Assembly (NCBI RefSeq): GCF_029633865.1
Contig: NC_079213.1
Coordinates: forward strand, 83,796,803-83,860,802
Direction of reading: 5' to 3'
DNA from: Lampris incognitus
Lineage: Eukaryota > Chordata > Actinopteri > Lampriformes > Lampridae
DNA: 64,000 nt
This document shows, piece after piece, positions 30,557-40,867 of the stretch; positions within the stretch are counted from its first letter, which is position 1, and each line of letters opens with the position of its first letter. Below the pieces are notes generated by a model that saw only the letters and a program-made list of their open reading frames with translations, did no database searches and had not been told where the DNA came from. The position numbers and the translations under genes were made by a program.

Positions 30557-31625
30557 GTGGCCGCCATTACTGTTCCTATTATCGGCGCGGATTTTCTGTG
30601 TGCTAATGGTCTGCTTGTTGATGTTGCAAATCGCAGTTTAATTGATGCTGTGTCTTTCGCCACCTTCCCGTGCGAGACAGGGGAAGCCGGGACGTTAACA
30701 CACGCTAACTTTTTAGAATTAGGTGATGTTTTTCAATGTTTGCTGGCGGATTTGCCATCGGTGACTACACCTGCCTTTTCCACCGCGGTTACTAAACACG
30801 GGGTAGAACATTTCATTCCCACTGCGGGACCGCCAGTTTTTGCACGCGCGCGGCGCCTCGACATGGTAAAATTGGCTACAGCTAAGGAGGAGTTCGCCAT
30901 CATGGAGCATCTGGGTATAGTGAGGCGTTCCAACAGCCCGTGGGCCTCGCCGCTTCACATGGTGCCCAAGGCGGATGGGTCGTGGCGGCCTTGCGGCGAC
31001 TTTCGCCACCTGAACAACGTCACCACCAATGACCGCTATCCCATCCAACACATACAGGACTTTTCCATACGCCTGGCAGGTATCACTATTTTCTCTAAGG
31101 TGGACCTGGTGTGCGGCTATCATCAGGTTCCTGTGCGCGCAGAGGACGTGCCCAAGACCGCAGTGATCACCTCATTTGGGCTTTTTGAGTTCATGCGCAT
31201 GCCTTTTGGCTTGAAGGGGGCAGCGCAAACCTTTCAGAGGCTGATGGACTCGGTGTTGCGTGACCTTGCTTTCGTGTTCATTTATTGCTTTCGTTTTCCG
31301 TCGTCTGGACGAACACGGCCTGATAGTCAACCCGGCCAAGTGTCAGTTTGGACTGCTGGTGATTGACTTCTTTGGTCACCACATTTCGCTGACAGCCGTA
31401 GTCCCGTTGCCTTCTAAGGTGCAAGCAGTGGCGGAATTTCCCCGCCCAGTCTCTGTTAAGGCATTGCAGGAATTCTTGGGCATGGTGAATTTTTATAACC
31501 GTTTCCTCCCCCGCGCTGCCCACCTCCTTCAGCCACTTTACGAAGCCCTGCGGTCTTTGACGGAGCTAAGTGCGCCCTGCCTAATGCTGTCCTCCTCGCC
31601 CATCCCACACCCACGGCGTCCATAG
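30557..31625 (+). pseudogene. Gypsy-2 protease end and RT, catalytic box deleted
   Basis: The first frame (to 31366) gives SPWASPLHMVPKADGSWRPC, FSKVDLVCGYHQVPVRAEDV, FMRMPFGLKGAAQTFQRLMD and DLAFVFIY. The YLDD-type box expected right after FVFIY is missing. The frame instead jumps near 31285 to the one reading RRLDEHGLIVNPAKCQFG and ALQEFLGMVNFYNRFLPRAA. A few tens of bases, including the catalytic Asp pair, appear lost. A second frame change lies near 31555. Confidence 0.75.
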
Positions 31626-31654
31626 CTTTAACAACCAACACGTCTGACATAGCC

Positions 31655-33331
31655 ATGGGGGCTGTGGTTGAACAGTGTGTGGTGAATGCATGGCAGCCAC
31701 TCGCATTTTTTAGCTGCAAACTGCGAGATAGCGAGCGCAAGTCCAGCGTTTTTGACCGGGAGTTGCTGGCACTGCACCTTGCAACCCGTCATTTCCGCTT
31801 CCTGCCCGAGGGTCGCTCTTTCACGGCTTATGTGGATCATAAACCACTGACTTTCGCCATGTCCAAGGTGACTGAGCCATGGTCTGCTCGTCAGCAGCGC
31901 CACCTGGCAGCCATCTCTGAGTTCACAACAGATATTCAGCATGTGGCCGGGAAGTCAAACCCTGTTGCTGATTGTCTGTCGCATGTGCTTGTGTGTCCTG
32001 TGCACCTCGGTGTGGATTTCTCCGCTATGGCTGCCGACCAGCCCAGTGACCCGGACGTCCTTGCCCTTAGGTCAATGCGTACCAGCCTCAAGCTAGAGGA
32101 TACTGTGATGCAGGAAGGCAGTCCTGCCCTCCTTTGCGATGTCTCCACCGGCCATCCCCGCCCCGTTGTTCCAGTGGCCTGGCGCCGTCGAGTTTTTGAA
32201 TCGATTCACTCCCCCTCGCACCCTGGATTTCGGGCGTCGGTGAAATTGGTCGGTTCCAAGTTCGTCTGGCCTGGCTTCCACAAGGACGTCAAGGAGTGGG
32301 CGGCTGCATGTGTGACGTGCCAGCGCGCTAAGGTCCACCAGCACACTAAGTTGCCCCTCGAACCGTTTCCGATCCCGGCCAGACGTTTCGACCACGTGCA
32401 TGTGGACCTGGTGGGCCCTCTACCTTCTTCACAGGGTTTTACGCACCTGCTCACAATGGTAGATCGGACCACCAGGTGGCCAGAGGCTGTCCCTCTGTCC
32501 TCCACAACATCCTCGGACATTGCAAGCACGTTTCTTTCCTCTTGGGTTGCCCGTTTCGGCACTCCGTCAGATATTACCTCAGACAGGGACCCCCAGTTCA
32601 TGTCAGAGCTCTGGTCAGCACTTGCGCGATCCTTGGGTGTGCAGGTACACCGCACTACCGCGTACCACCCTCACGCTAACGGCTTGTGTGAACGTTTTCA
32701 CCGGTTGCTCAAGGTAGCGCTCTCGGATGGTAACTGGGTGGACCGTTTACCTTGGGTTATGCCCGGGTTGCGTTCGGCTCCTAAGGAGGACCTCGACGCT
32801 TCGCCCGCTGAGCTGGTGCTCGGTCGGCTGCTCAGCGTCCCTGGGGAATTTTTGCCTGGGAGTTCCGCTCCTCAACCCCGTGCTGCCGTTTATCCTTTTT
32901 TGTCCGACAGCACTCGGGTTCCAGGCCCCGTTCACCACTGTTTTCCGCGGTCGTTCGTGCCTGCGGAGCGCATGTCGGCTCGTTTTGTTTTTGTACGGCA
33001 TGATGCTCACCGCTCGCCCCTCCAACCCCCATACGATGGCCCATTTCGGGTTCTTGAGAAGGGTCCTAAGGGTTTTGTGCTGGATATGGGTGGGCGTAGG
33101 GAGCGTATCACGCTTGACAGGCTTAAACCGGCGCACATGGTGGCAGGCGAAGTTGTGTTTCCGGCCCAGGTTCCCCGTCGGGGTCGCCCTCCTTCCAGGA
33201 CCCCGGCAGTGTCTTCACAGGTTCAGCATTCTGCTTCTCAGCCGGCATTGGACTGTGTTTCACCTACTGTTTTGGCTGAGGGACGGCGCAGCCGTTATGG
33301 CAGGCTGCTTAAGCCTCCAGTGAGAAACTGA
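31655..33331 (+). CDS. Gypsy-2 RNase H-integrase part, open (558 codons)
   Basis: RNase H-like part: WQPLAFFSCKLRDSERKSSV, DRELLALHLATRHFRFLPEG and YVDHKPLTFAM. The integrase zinc finger has SPSHPGFRASVKLV and CVTCQRAKVHQH. The core has HVDLVGPLPSSQGF, TSDRDPQFMSELWS and HANGLCERFHRLLK with D, D and E in place. The protein ends GRRSRYGRLLKPPVRN. The open length is unusual next to a broken RT, but there is no start context for separate translation. Confidence 0.7.
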   Translation: MGAVVEQCVVNAWQPLAFFSCKLRDSERKSSVFDRELLALHLATRHFRFLPEGRSFTAYVDHKPLTFAMSKVTEPWSARQQRHLAAISEFTTDIQHVAGKSNPVADCLSHVLVCPVHLGVDFSAMAADQPSDPDVLALRSMRTSLKLEDTVMQEGSPALLCDVSTGHPRPVVPVAWRRRVFESIHSPSHPGFRASVKLVGSKFVWPGFHKDVKEWAAACVTCQRAKVHQHTKLPLEPFPIPARRFDHVHVDLVGPLPSSQGFTHLLTMVDRTTRWPEAVPLSSTTSSDIASTFLSSWVARFGTPSDITSDRDPQFMSELWSALARSLGVQVHRTTAYHPHANGLCERFHRLLKVALSDGNWVDRLPWVMPGLRSAPKEDLDASPAELVLGRLLSVPGEFLPGSSAPQPRAAVYPFLSDSTRVPGPVHHCFPRSFVPAERMSARFVFVRHDAHRSPLQPPYDGPFRVLEKGPKGFVLDMGGRRERITLDRLKPAHMVAGEVVFPAQVPRRGRPPSRTPAVSSQVQHSASQPALDCVSPTVLAEGRRSRYGRLLKPPVRN

Positions 33332-33373
33332 TTTTTTTCCAGGAGTCCCTTCTGGGTGTTCGGGGAGAGGCTG

Positions 33374-33600
33374 TGTGGCAGACACTAGGGGCTATGCCTC
33401 TCACCCAGCAGGGCTGTGAGCTGGGGGCGTGGTTTACGTTCCCGGGCTTTCTGGTGCAAGGTTGTTCCTGTTTCAGTTTGGTTTTGGAGCTGAGGAATGA
33501 AGTTCAAACTCGCCTTCATCTCCTGTGTTTTTCCTCATCCTGCCACAATAACAGTTATAATGGCTAAATCTAGAATCCCAGAGTAGCACTATATGCTGCA
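33374..33600 (+). repeat. Putative 3' LTR start of Gypsy-2
   Basis: Follows a purine-rich tract after the pol stop. The first 28 bases match the first 28 of the Gypsy-1 5' LTR at 25 positions, counted by eye. The end of this LTR is not defined. Confidence 0.45.
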
Positions 33601-33889
33601 ACAGTATTGTCCTACCACTAGTTGTGTTTATTTTATTTTGTTGGACAAAACAACAAAGGCATCATAGGTAACATAGCTATTATTTGACTCTCAGATGGGT
33701 TGGTGATGGTGTGGAACTCTAACGATGCTAAAGTCTCGAATGAGATTACGTGACCAATCACCTGACTTCGTCAACTGAGACCACAGAAGAGAGACAAGAG
33801 AATGCATCACGAACCAAGTAAATGTCTTCAACTTTGATTGATTTCTTCCTCTGTGGGACCCCTCCACTTGTTCACAGCTTTCCTCCTGC

Positions 33890-35028
33890 TTGACACCAGT
33901 CATCCTGGGCCGAAGTGGAGGTCTATGGTCTCGAGAGGCTCGCCCCCCTCATCTAAGCCTCTCCAACCTCTACACAGCCCTGTCTGATGACACTCAGATC
34001 CACCCAGCCGATGTTGCTGCAGTTCTGATGCGTCCCAATCTGGACCTTTCTGCGAAAATGGTGCCTGCCGACACTGCAGCTTCCCTGCTAGTGGCTAGCA
34101 GTGTTCAGGTGGCTCGCCATCCAACTCTGAAGCCAAAACAGCAGCCCTCATCCCAGATGGTGACCTCCTCTTTCCGTCATAAGATCCTGAAAGAGGCCGT
34201 GATTAGACGCTCTCGAAGTCTTCCTTGCCCTGAGCCCCCAGGGAAAGCCATATTCAAGAGCTAATGTCGCTGCTTCGTCACAACACTTGCTTGCTCAGGC
34301 ACCATATTCCTAGTTGGTGGTTTCAACACAGTGTGGATCGTGTACTCTCCTGCCATGAGAACCCACAGCTGACATCTCCTCATTCCCTTTTCCGCCCAGC
34401 CAGATTAATAGTTGGGGATTCCATAAGCACGAACATCCATTTTCTCAATGCAGCCACACACTGTTTCCCTGGAGCCACAATCCCTGATATCCTGGATAAA
34501 CTCCCGGGGCTGCTGCACTCACTCCCATCCTCCACCAATCAAGTGATCGTTCATGGCGACAAACGATGCAGCTCGTCAGCAGTCTGAGTCAACCAAAAAG
34601 GATTTTAATGACTTTTTCAGCTTTTTAAATACTTGTGGAAAGACTGTTTTTATTTTTGGTCCTAGTCCAACACTGGCCCGTGGAGCAGGGCATTTTAGCA
34701 GACTCCTCAGTCTACACATGTGGCTCATCGCCACATGCAGAGCTCACAATATAGGTTTTATTGACAATTTTAATTTGTTTTGGGATTGTTTCTCCCTCTC
34801 CAGAACTGATAAGAGTCCACCCAAACAGGCTGGGTAGTCAGATACTAGTGGCCAACCTACAGCAAGCCGTACAGTCCTCGCCACATGAATGGCTGTTTAC
34901 ATCCCACACTTCCCTCCCAGAACCTCTGTTTCTGCATACAGTGGCATCCCACAATACTGTTTTGTTCAATAGTTCCTCCACTGGCCTCATATGTCATTAA
35001 CCCACTCACCTGGAGTTTTCCCCATACA
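33890..35028 (+). pseudogene. LINE ORF1 with esterase (SGNH-like) domain, frameshifted
   Basis: Frames 33890-34264, 34264-34587, 34553-34837 and 34761-35000 carry one protein. A Ser/Pro-rich N-terminal part comes first, then RLIVGDSISTNIHFLNAATH (GDS nucleophile block), CFPGATIPDILDKLPGLL, TNDAA, VFIFGPSPTLARGAGHFSRL and IGFIDNFNLFWDC. This is the SGNH-hydrolase-like ORF1 known from CR1/L2-type fish LINEs. Frame changes near 34260, 34550 and 34800 break it. The hAT element at 35037 cuts off the rest. Confidence 0.7.
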
Positions 35029-35036
35029 GACTATAG
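35029..35036. repeat. 8-bp target duplication of the hAT element (partner 37386-37393)
   Basis: GACTATAG here and GACTACAG at 37386-37393, one mismatch. Confidence 0.85.
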
Positions 35037-35201
35037 CAGGGATGGGCAAACGTTTTGGCTCAAGGGCCACATTGGGTTTTAGAAATTGAAAGACGGGCCA
35101 CTAATACTAGTTGATGAGGGGTAAAAATTAACTACCATAAACTAATGTGAAATCTTTTCCCCAAAAAGTAATGAAAATAAACTCACCCCCGAGTGCTTTA
35201 T

Positions 35202-36923
35202 TTAATGGGAACATTGTTGCTGGTCACCCATTTTTGCGAGCGCATCAAAGTCCGGTGTGAATTTTGTTGTGGCAATTTGCAGGACAGAGCTCAAGTTCCC
35301 CCCCGCCCCCAATTGTACTTGGCCAATTATCCTACTCTTCACATCCAGCTTCCCACCCGCAGACATGGCCAAGAGGACAGAGCTCAAGTGTTCATCAGTA
35401 AGATGGGCTCTGTGACGTACTTTGCTGATGTTCATCACACTGAACATTTGCTCACACACATAGGTAGAGCCAAATAATACTAGCATCTTCTTTGCCATCT
35501 GTCAGATGTTTGAAAACTTGTTCTCATTCAGTGAGGCATAAAACTCGTCCAGTTTGACGGAGTTGAACTTTTCCTTTTAGACAGTTGCACTGGAGATCAA
35601 TCAGCTCCAACTGCAGTTCCTGTGGTGCTGTCTCATAGTCGAGTGACAGGGGACATGACACCAGCTGCAATGACTTCTCAATGTGTTAAAAATCAGAGAA
35701 TCGACGACAGAATTCTCCATGCAGGTCGTTCAGTGATTTTCTGTATTTCTTTGCATGCTGAGGTGCCTCTTCCCGCATTGCTAGCGTCGGGAAATGAGCG
35801 AATAATTTGTATATTACTTGCCTTGAGAACAAAGTTAACTTGGCTTTGAAAGCTTTCATGTTCGAATACAGTTCATGCACAAATAATCCTTCCCTTGTAG
35901 CTTCATGTTCAGCTCGTTGTGCACCAAAATGTCCACAGCGAATGCAAAATCATCAAGCCAGTCTGCGTCGCTCAGCTCAGCAAAATCGTCGACTTTCCCC
36001 ATTGACTCCAAAAACAAGGCGAGCTCCCCTCTGAGCTGCCACACTCGCTGCCACACTTTCCTCAAACTTAGCCAATGGACATTGGAGGGATAAAGTAAGT
36101 CATGATGGTCAGCATCCGTTTCTTCAAGGAATTTCTTCAAGGAATCATCAATTCATTAATTGACAATGACTAAGTTCCCTCGCCCGTATGAAGTTCACAA
36201 GTTTTACAACTGGCTTCACTACGTGATCAAGCTGCAATACAGTCTTGCACAGGGTTTCCTGGTGGATAATACAATGTAGGAAAATTACCTCCAACTCAGG
36301 GTCCTCTTCTTTCCCCTTTTCCTAGATTATTTTCAGCAGTCCGACATTTTTTCCTGTTAAATTTGGCGATCCACCTGTGGTGACATTAGCCAATTTACAC
36401 CAAGGTAGCTTCAGTCTCTCAATGCAACCAGACACCCTGTCATATAAATCCGATCCTCTCATTGTGCCTTTCATGGACTCCATGGATAAAAACTCCTCTG
36501 TGATTTCAACATTGTCATTATTCCTCTGACAAAAATTAAGAGGTGTGCAGTGTCCTTTATGTCACTTCTTCCATCCAGTGCTAACAAATAACATTTAAAG
36601 GACTCTGCTTTCTTGATTAACCCATAAGCCAAGTCTTCGTCAACTCGTTCTATACGGCGAGTCACTGTTCTGCGCGGTAAGCTTATGTTTTCACATTTTC
36701 TTTTGCTCTCTGGACACAGAAGACTTGCTGTCTCCACCATACATTCCTTCAAAAACTCTCCTTCTAAGAAAGGCTTGCTCGCTTTCGCTAATTTATATGC
36801 CAGTAGATAACTTGCCTTTGTGCTGGACTCCTGAATTGTAGACTGTCGATTAAAAATATTTTGCTGATCCTGTAAATTGGCTGCTAACCTCGAAGCTGTA
36901 CTCGCCCCTTCTTCGGACAACAA
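35202..36923 (-). pseudogene. hAT transposase, broken into four pieces
   Basis: 36471-36923 reads KASYLLAYKLAKASKPFLEG, KCENISLPRRTVTRRIERV and FKCYLLALDGRSDIKDTAHL (first Asp region). 35856-36140 reads FLEETDADHHDLLYPSNVHW and VWQRVWQLRGELALFLESM. 35686-35880 reads KAFKAKLTLFSRQV. 35202-35498 reads MLVLFGSTYVCEQMFSVMNI, the hAT C-terminal dimerisation motif. The order and wording match the hAT transposase found in vertebrate GTF2IRD2-like proteins. Stops and frame changes separate the parts. Confidence 0.8.
35296..35373 (-). mobile_element. Short internally deleted SINE in the hAT dimerisation domain
   Basis: The 78-bp insert keeps the tail-side CAATTGTACTTGGCCAATTA and the body CCCGCAGACATGGCC of the 3594-4027 family but lacks the tRNA head. 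Perfect 15-bp repeats AGGACAGAGCTCAAG lie at 35281-35295 and 35374-35388. Confidence 0.8.
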
Positions 36924-37393
36924 ATTGCTAGCGTAGTTAGCATGCTTGGTGGAAAAGTGTCAGCTGATATTGTATGCCTTCAATACTGCAACGTTTCTTG
37001 ACAAATCAGACATGTGGCCTTTGATCGGATTTCAGTGAAACAATATTTTGCCTTCCACTCTTTCTTAAAAACCCGGCACTCGACGTCAACTTTTCACTTC
37101 TTTGGTCCGCTCATTTTGTGAAAGTATGTGATTGCTACATGCTCTGATGCTCAATGCAAGAGGCAAAAATGAAGGTCAGGTCAGGTGAAGAAATGAGTGA
37201 CTCTTGGCCTCTACATTAGAAAAGGCCGGTTATATTTGCAGCACACCATCCAGTGGAACCAACCGTAACATATTGCAAGAAAAAAAAATAGTGAATACCA
37301 GTCCTTTAAATTAATTATAGTATTAATTTAAATGACCGACGGGCCGGATTAAACAGCCCAACAGGCGGTAGTTTACCCACCCCTGGACTACAG

Positions 37394-38170
37394 GCACCAG
37401 GCCTCTTATTCACACGAGATATTACGACATGACCGACATGTAGACCAGAGTGCTAACTCCACTAGTTTTTTTTTTAAAATAACTTTACTATACAAACAAA
37501 ATCTGGCCATAACAATAACAAATTAGCAAATAATACAACTCAGAATGAGCTATTGCAATTTTTTTAGCATTTCACAAAATAATAAAAACAAGGGAAAAAA
37601 TAAGAAAAATTAAAATAATAATAAAATAAAAAGACAGAGGTCTAATCAGAAATTAATATATGTATGTTTTTGTAAATATTCAAAGATTGTTTGGATTTTA
37701 TACATTTCCGTGCTTTCTTAAAATGTATTAACTAATTCATGAAGACTAAGAACAGTGGCCTGGCATTAATGAATCTAGATCTATGGATAAATTGTTTAGC
37801 TATAATAATCAGGCTATTGTACAAAATCTCAAAATTTGTATCCTCCATTATAGCTCCAAATTTAATATCCTTATATTCTACTTTGGGCAAATGAAAGTCC
37901 TTTTCAGATATCCGATTTTGAAATAATTCCCAAAAGAAAGAACAAATGCTCTAAAGTTTCGATAACAGAATCACAAAACATACAATTGTTTTTTATCAAT
38001 GTTAAATCTTTTTCTCAGAAACTCATTACGAGGATAAATATCATGTATCATTTTAAAATGAGTTTCTTTTGCTTTTGGTGAAGTAAGGAGAGTAAGGTAT
38101 CTGGTTCAAATTCTGTCTATAATCTGTTTAGGGTAATCTTTTAATAGACTTTTTCTTTCTAAACGTAAAG
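37394..38170 (-). mobile_element. L1-like LINE 3' fragment (low end 37465)
   Basis: After about 70 bp of the interrupted LINE, a T-rich tract near 37465 starts a minus-strand fragment. It encodes, with breaks, MFCDSVIETLEHL-like wording, FWELFQNRISEKDFHLPKVE and AKQFIHRSRFINARPLFLVF. This resembles the C-terminal end of L1/Tx1-type ORF2. The poly-T is its poly-A tail on the other strand. Confidence 0.5.
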
Positions 38171-39060
38171 GGAAGAGTTCAGAGGTAAGGGCACCCCTTA
38201 CAATTTTGTTTGTGGATTTTTTCTCCTTAAAATCGAGATTGTTTATGTTGGGTATTGGACCCTGAAACTGGTTGGTTGGATGACTGATTGGGTACTGGAC
38301 CCTGAAACTGGTTGGTTGGACGATTGACCGCTACAGGGCTCTGGTCAGAGAGCACAGAATCATCAGTTTGATTTAAGTCCTTTACTTGCAGAGTGGTTAT
38401 AGTTCAAGCAGTTCAAATGGTACAGCATAACGGTGCATATCTCTATAGTTTCTGAAATAAACACAAACACAACAAATGTCTGTGAGTTGTTACTGGTAGC
38501 CAGCATTAACAAATCATTTAAGGAGCGTACAATGAAATCCGCATCCTCTCTGGGTTAATATTAAACATCCAATGTAGCAGTAACCACTATTGTCATAATA
38601 ACACGCTGAAACCACGTAGCCAATTAGCTTAGCACTTAGCACGGCTAATTTTGGACCAGGCTAATTACTGAAAACGAGTCCTTTCTGACATTACAACGGT
38701 ACAACGAATACACTTAACATTGACTAAACAACGCAATCTTACGAAATACGGAGATAATCGAGTTATTGCGCTACATGAACCCTATAACGATAATATTACA
38801 ACATACATCGTCAGTGACTTCCACGCCGGGAGCAAAGGTGGAAACAAAACATATGTCTGGAGGCTCATATGTAGTAGGACAAGGAGGGGGTTTAAAGGTG
38901 CCTCTTCTAATGAAAAATGGTAAGGGCCTGATAACAGAGGGAGGTGTGAAAGCCATTTGAGTGTCACAGGGAGTGTCACCTACCCCCTCTCCATGACAAA
39001 AGAGACTCTGGGTACATATCAATGTGATCAAAGCAATGGGCGTGGTTCTACTGTATGGTA
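38171..39060. other. Unassigned DNA; may include the U3 part of an ERV LTR
   Basis: Contains a direct duplication (38251-38330) of ATTGGACCCTGAAACTGG and GTTGGTTGGA wording. The last few hundred bases could be the U3 of the LTR continued at 40691, but there is no partner to prove it. Confidence 0.35.
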
Positions 39061-39062
39061 TA

Positions 39063-40690
39063 CAGGTGCATCTCAAAAATTTAGAATATTGTGGAAAAGT
39101 TCATTATTTTCCGTAATTTAATTCAAAAAGTGAACCTTTCATATATTCTAGATTCATTACACATAAAGTGAAATATGTCAAGCCTTTTTTGTTTTAATCT
39201 TGATGACTATGGCTTACAGCTCATGAAAATCCAAAATCCAGTATATCAAAATATTAGAATATTACATAAGACCAATCAAAAAAAGTATTTATAATACAGA
39301 GATGTCAACCTTCTGAAAAACATGTTCTTTTATACACTCAATACTTGGCCGGGGCTCCTTTTGCGCGAATTACTGCATCAATGCGATGTGGCATGGAGGC
39401 AACAGCCTGTGGCACTGCTGAGGTGTTATGGAAGCCCAGGTTGCTTTGATAGCGGCCTTCAGCTTGTCTGCATTGTTGGGTCTGGTGTCTCTCATCTTCT
39501 TCTTGACAATACCCCATAAGCTATAGAAGGTCATTGCTAAAAGGGCTGGCTGTTCACAGAGTGCTGTATCAAAGCATATCCATGGAAAGTTGACTGGAAG
39601 GGAAAAGTTTGGTAGGAAAAGATGCACAAGCAACAGGGATGACTGCAGCCTTGAGAGGATTGTCAGGCAAGGCCGATCCAAGAACTTGGGGGAGCTTCAC
39701 AAGGAGTGGACTGAGGCTGGAGTCAGTGCATCAAGAGCCACCATGCACAGACATGCCCAGGAACTGGGCTACAAGTGTCGCATTCCTAGTGTCAAGCCAC
39801 TCCTGAACCAGAGTCAACGTCAGAAGCGTCTTACCTGGGCTAAGGAGAAAAAGAACTGGACCATTGGTCAGTGGTACAAAGTCCTCTTTTCAGATGAAAG
39901 TAAATGTTGCATTTTATTTGGAACTCAAGGTCCCAGAGTCTGGAGGAAGAGTGGAGAGGCACAAAATCCAAGTTGCTTGAAGTCCAGAGTGAAGTTTCCA
40001 CAGTCAGTGATGATTTGGGGTGCCATGTCATCTGCTGGTGTTGGTCCACTGTGTTTCATCAAGCCCAGAGTCAACGCAGCCGTCTACCAGGAGATTTTAG
40101 AGCACTTCATGCTTCCGTCTGCTGACAAGCTTTATGGAGATGCTGATTTCATTTTCCACAGTGCCAAAACTACCATGGTATTACTGTGCTTGATTGGCCA
40201 GCCAACTTGCCTGACCTGAACCCCATAGAGGATCTATGGGGTATTGTCAAGAGGAAGATGAGAGACACCAGACCCAACAATGCAGACGAGCTGAAGGCCG
40301 CTATTAAAGCAACCTGGGCTTCCATAACACCTCAGCAGTGCCACAGGCTGATTGCATCCATGCCAAGCTGCATTGATGCAGTAATTCGTGCAAAAGGAGC
40401 CCAGACCAAGTATTGAGTGCATAAATGAACATACTTTTCAGAAGTCGACATTTCTGTATTATAAATCCTTTTTTTTGATTGGTCTTATGTAATATTCTAA
40501 TATTTTGAGATACTGGATTTTTGATTTTCATGAGCTGTAAGCCATAATCATCAAGATTAAACCAAAAAGGCTTGACATATTTCACTTTATGTGTAATGAA
40601 TCTATAATATATGAAAGTTTCACTTTCTGAATTAAATTATGGAAAATAATGAACTTTTCTATAAAATTCTAATTTTTTGAGATGCATCTG
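39063..40690 (+). mobile_element. Tc1-like transposon A with 455-bp terminal inverted repeats
   Basis: Ends CAGGTGCATCTCAAAAA and TTTTTTGAGATGCATCTG; TA target duplications at 39061-39062 and 40691-40692. The inverted repeats extend inwards to about 39517 and back to about 40236, so the last 60 or so transposase codons are mirrored in the left arm. This arm structure is far longer than a usual Tc1 repeat. Confidence 0.85.
39590..40416 (+). pseudogene. Tc1-like transposase A, second catalytic region lost
   Basis: The frame 39590-40219 has the helix-turn-helix linker (QGRSKNLGELHKEWTEAGVS) and the first Asp in VLFSDESKCCILFG, and continues SVMIWGAMSSAGVGPLCFIK. Where Tc1 proteins have the second Asp (FQQDxAPxH), this reads DADFIFHSAKTT, so about seven codons are missing. 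A frame change near 40180 then leads to VLDWPANLPDLNPIEDLWGI in the frame ending at 40416. It cannot be active. Confidence 0.85.
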
Positions 40691-40846
40691 TAAAGATGGT
40701 GTGCTCTGAGATCGGGGCACGCACAAGCATCTGAGCTTGTGTGTCTGTTCATTGATCATATATTAAAATCGTGTGACCATACTGTAAGAGATTTTTGTCT
40801 CGCTCCTCGTTTAACGCCAGAGTGGAATTAAATAATTGCCACGACA
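40691..40846 (+). repeat. ERV-1 5' LTR, R-U5 part
   Basis: Contains ATATTAAAATCGTGTGACC (polyadenylation signal) and ends AATTGCCACGACA. A copy at 45990-46143 matches except for about a dozen positions. The part upstream is replaced by, or lies beyond, the Tc1 element A. Confidence 0.75.
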
Positions 40847-40849
40847 ATT

Positions 40850-40867
40850 TGGGGGCTCGCCCGTGAA
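40850..40867 (+). promoter_or_regulatory. ERV-1 primer-binding site, tRNA-Pro type
   Basis: TGGGGGCTCGCCCGTGAA starts three bases after the LTR end. The well-known tRNA-Pro site begins TGGGGGCTCGTCCGGGA, so this fits with three differences. It confirms the LTR boundary. Confidence 0.75.

Larger units (their letters stand above)
30557..33600 (+). mobile_element. Gypsy-2, 5'-truncated element of a different lineage
   Basis: Begins within a protease/linker reading TVPIIGADFLCANGLLVDV and runs through RT, RNase H and integrase to a stop at 33331. A purine-rich GTTCGGGGAGAGGC and a TGTGTGGCAGAC start of a putative 3' LTR follow. Gag and 5' LTR are missing. Its pol wording (PTAGPPVFARARRL, HHISLTAVVPLPSKV, FHRLLKVAL) is unlike Gypsy-1, so it is a separate family rather than a duplication. 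Confidence 0.75.
35037..37385 (-). mobile_element. Complete hAT transposon, Charlie/GTF2IRD2-like, degenerate
   Basis: Ends CAGGGATGGGCAAAC (35037) and GTTTACCCACCCCTG (to 37385) are inverted repeats with two differences, and 8-bp duplications flank them. Minus-strand coding pieces lie inside. The element sits in a LINE ORF1 and itself contains a short SINE at 35296-35373. Confidence 0.9.

Noticed and set aside
32727..33323. Plus-strand ORF of 198 codons
   Set aside because: Alternative frame over the Gypsy-2 integrase.
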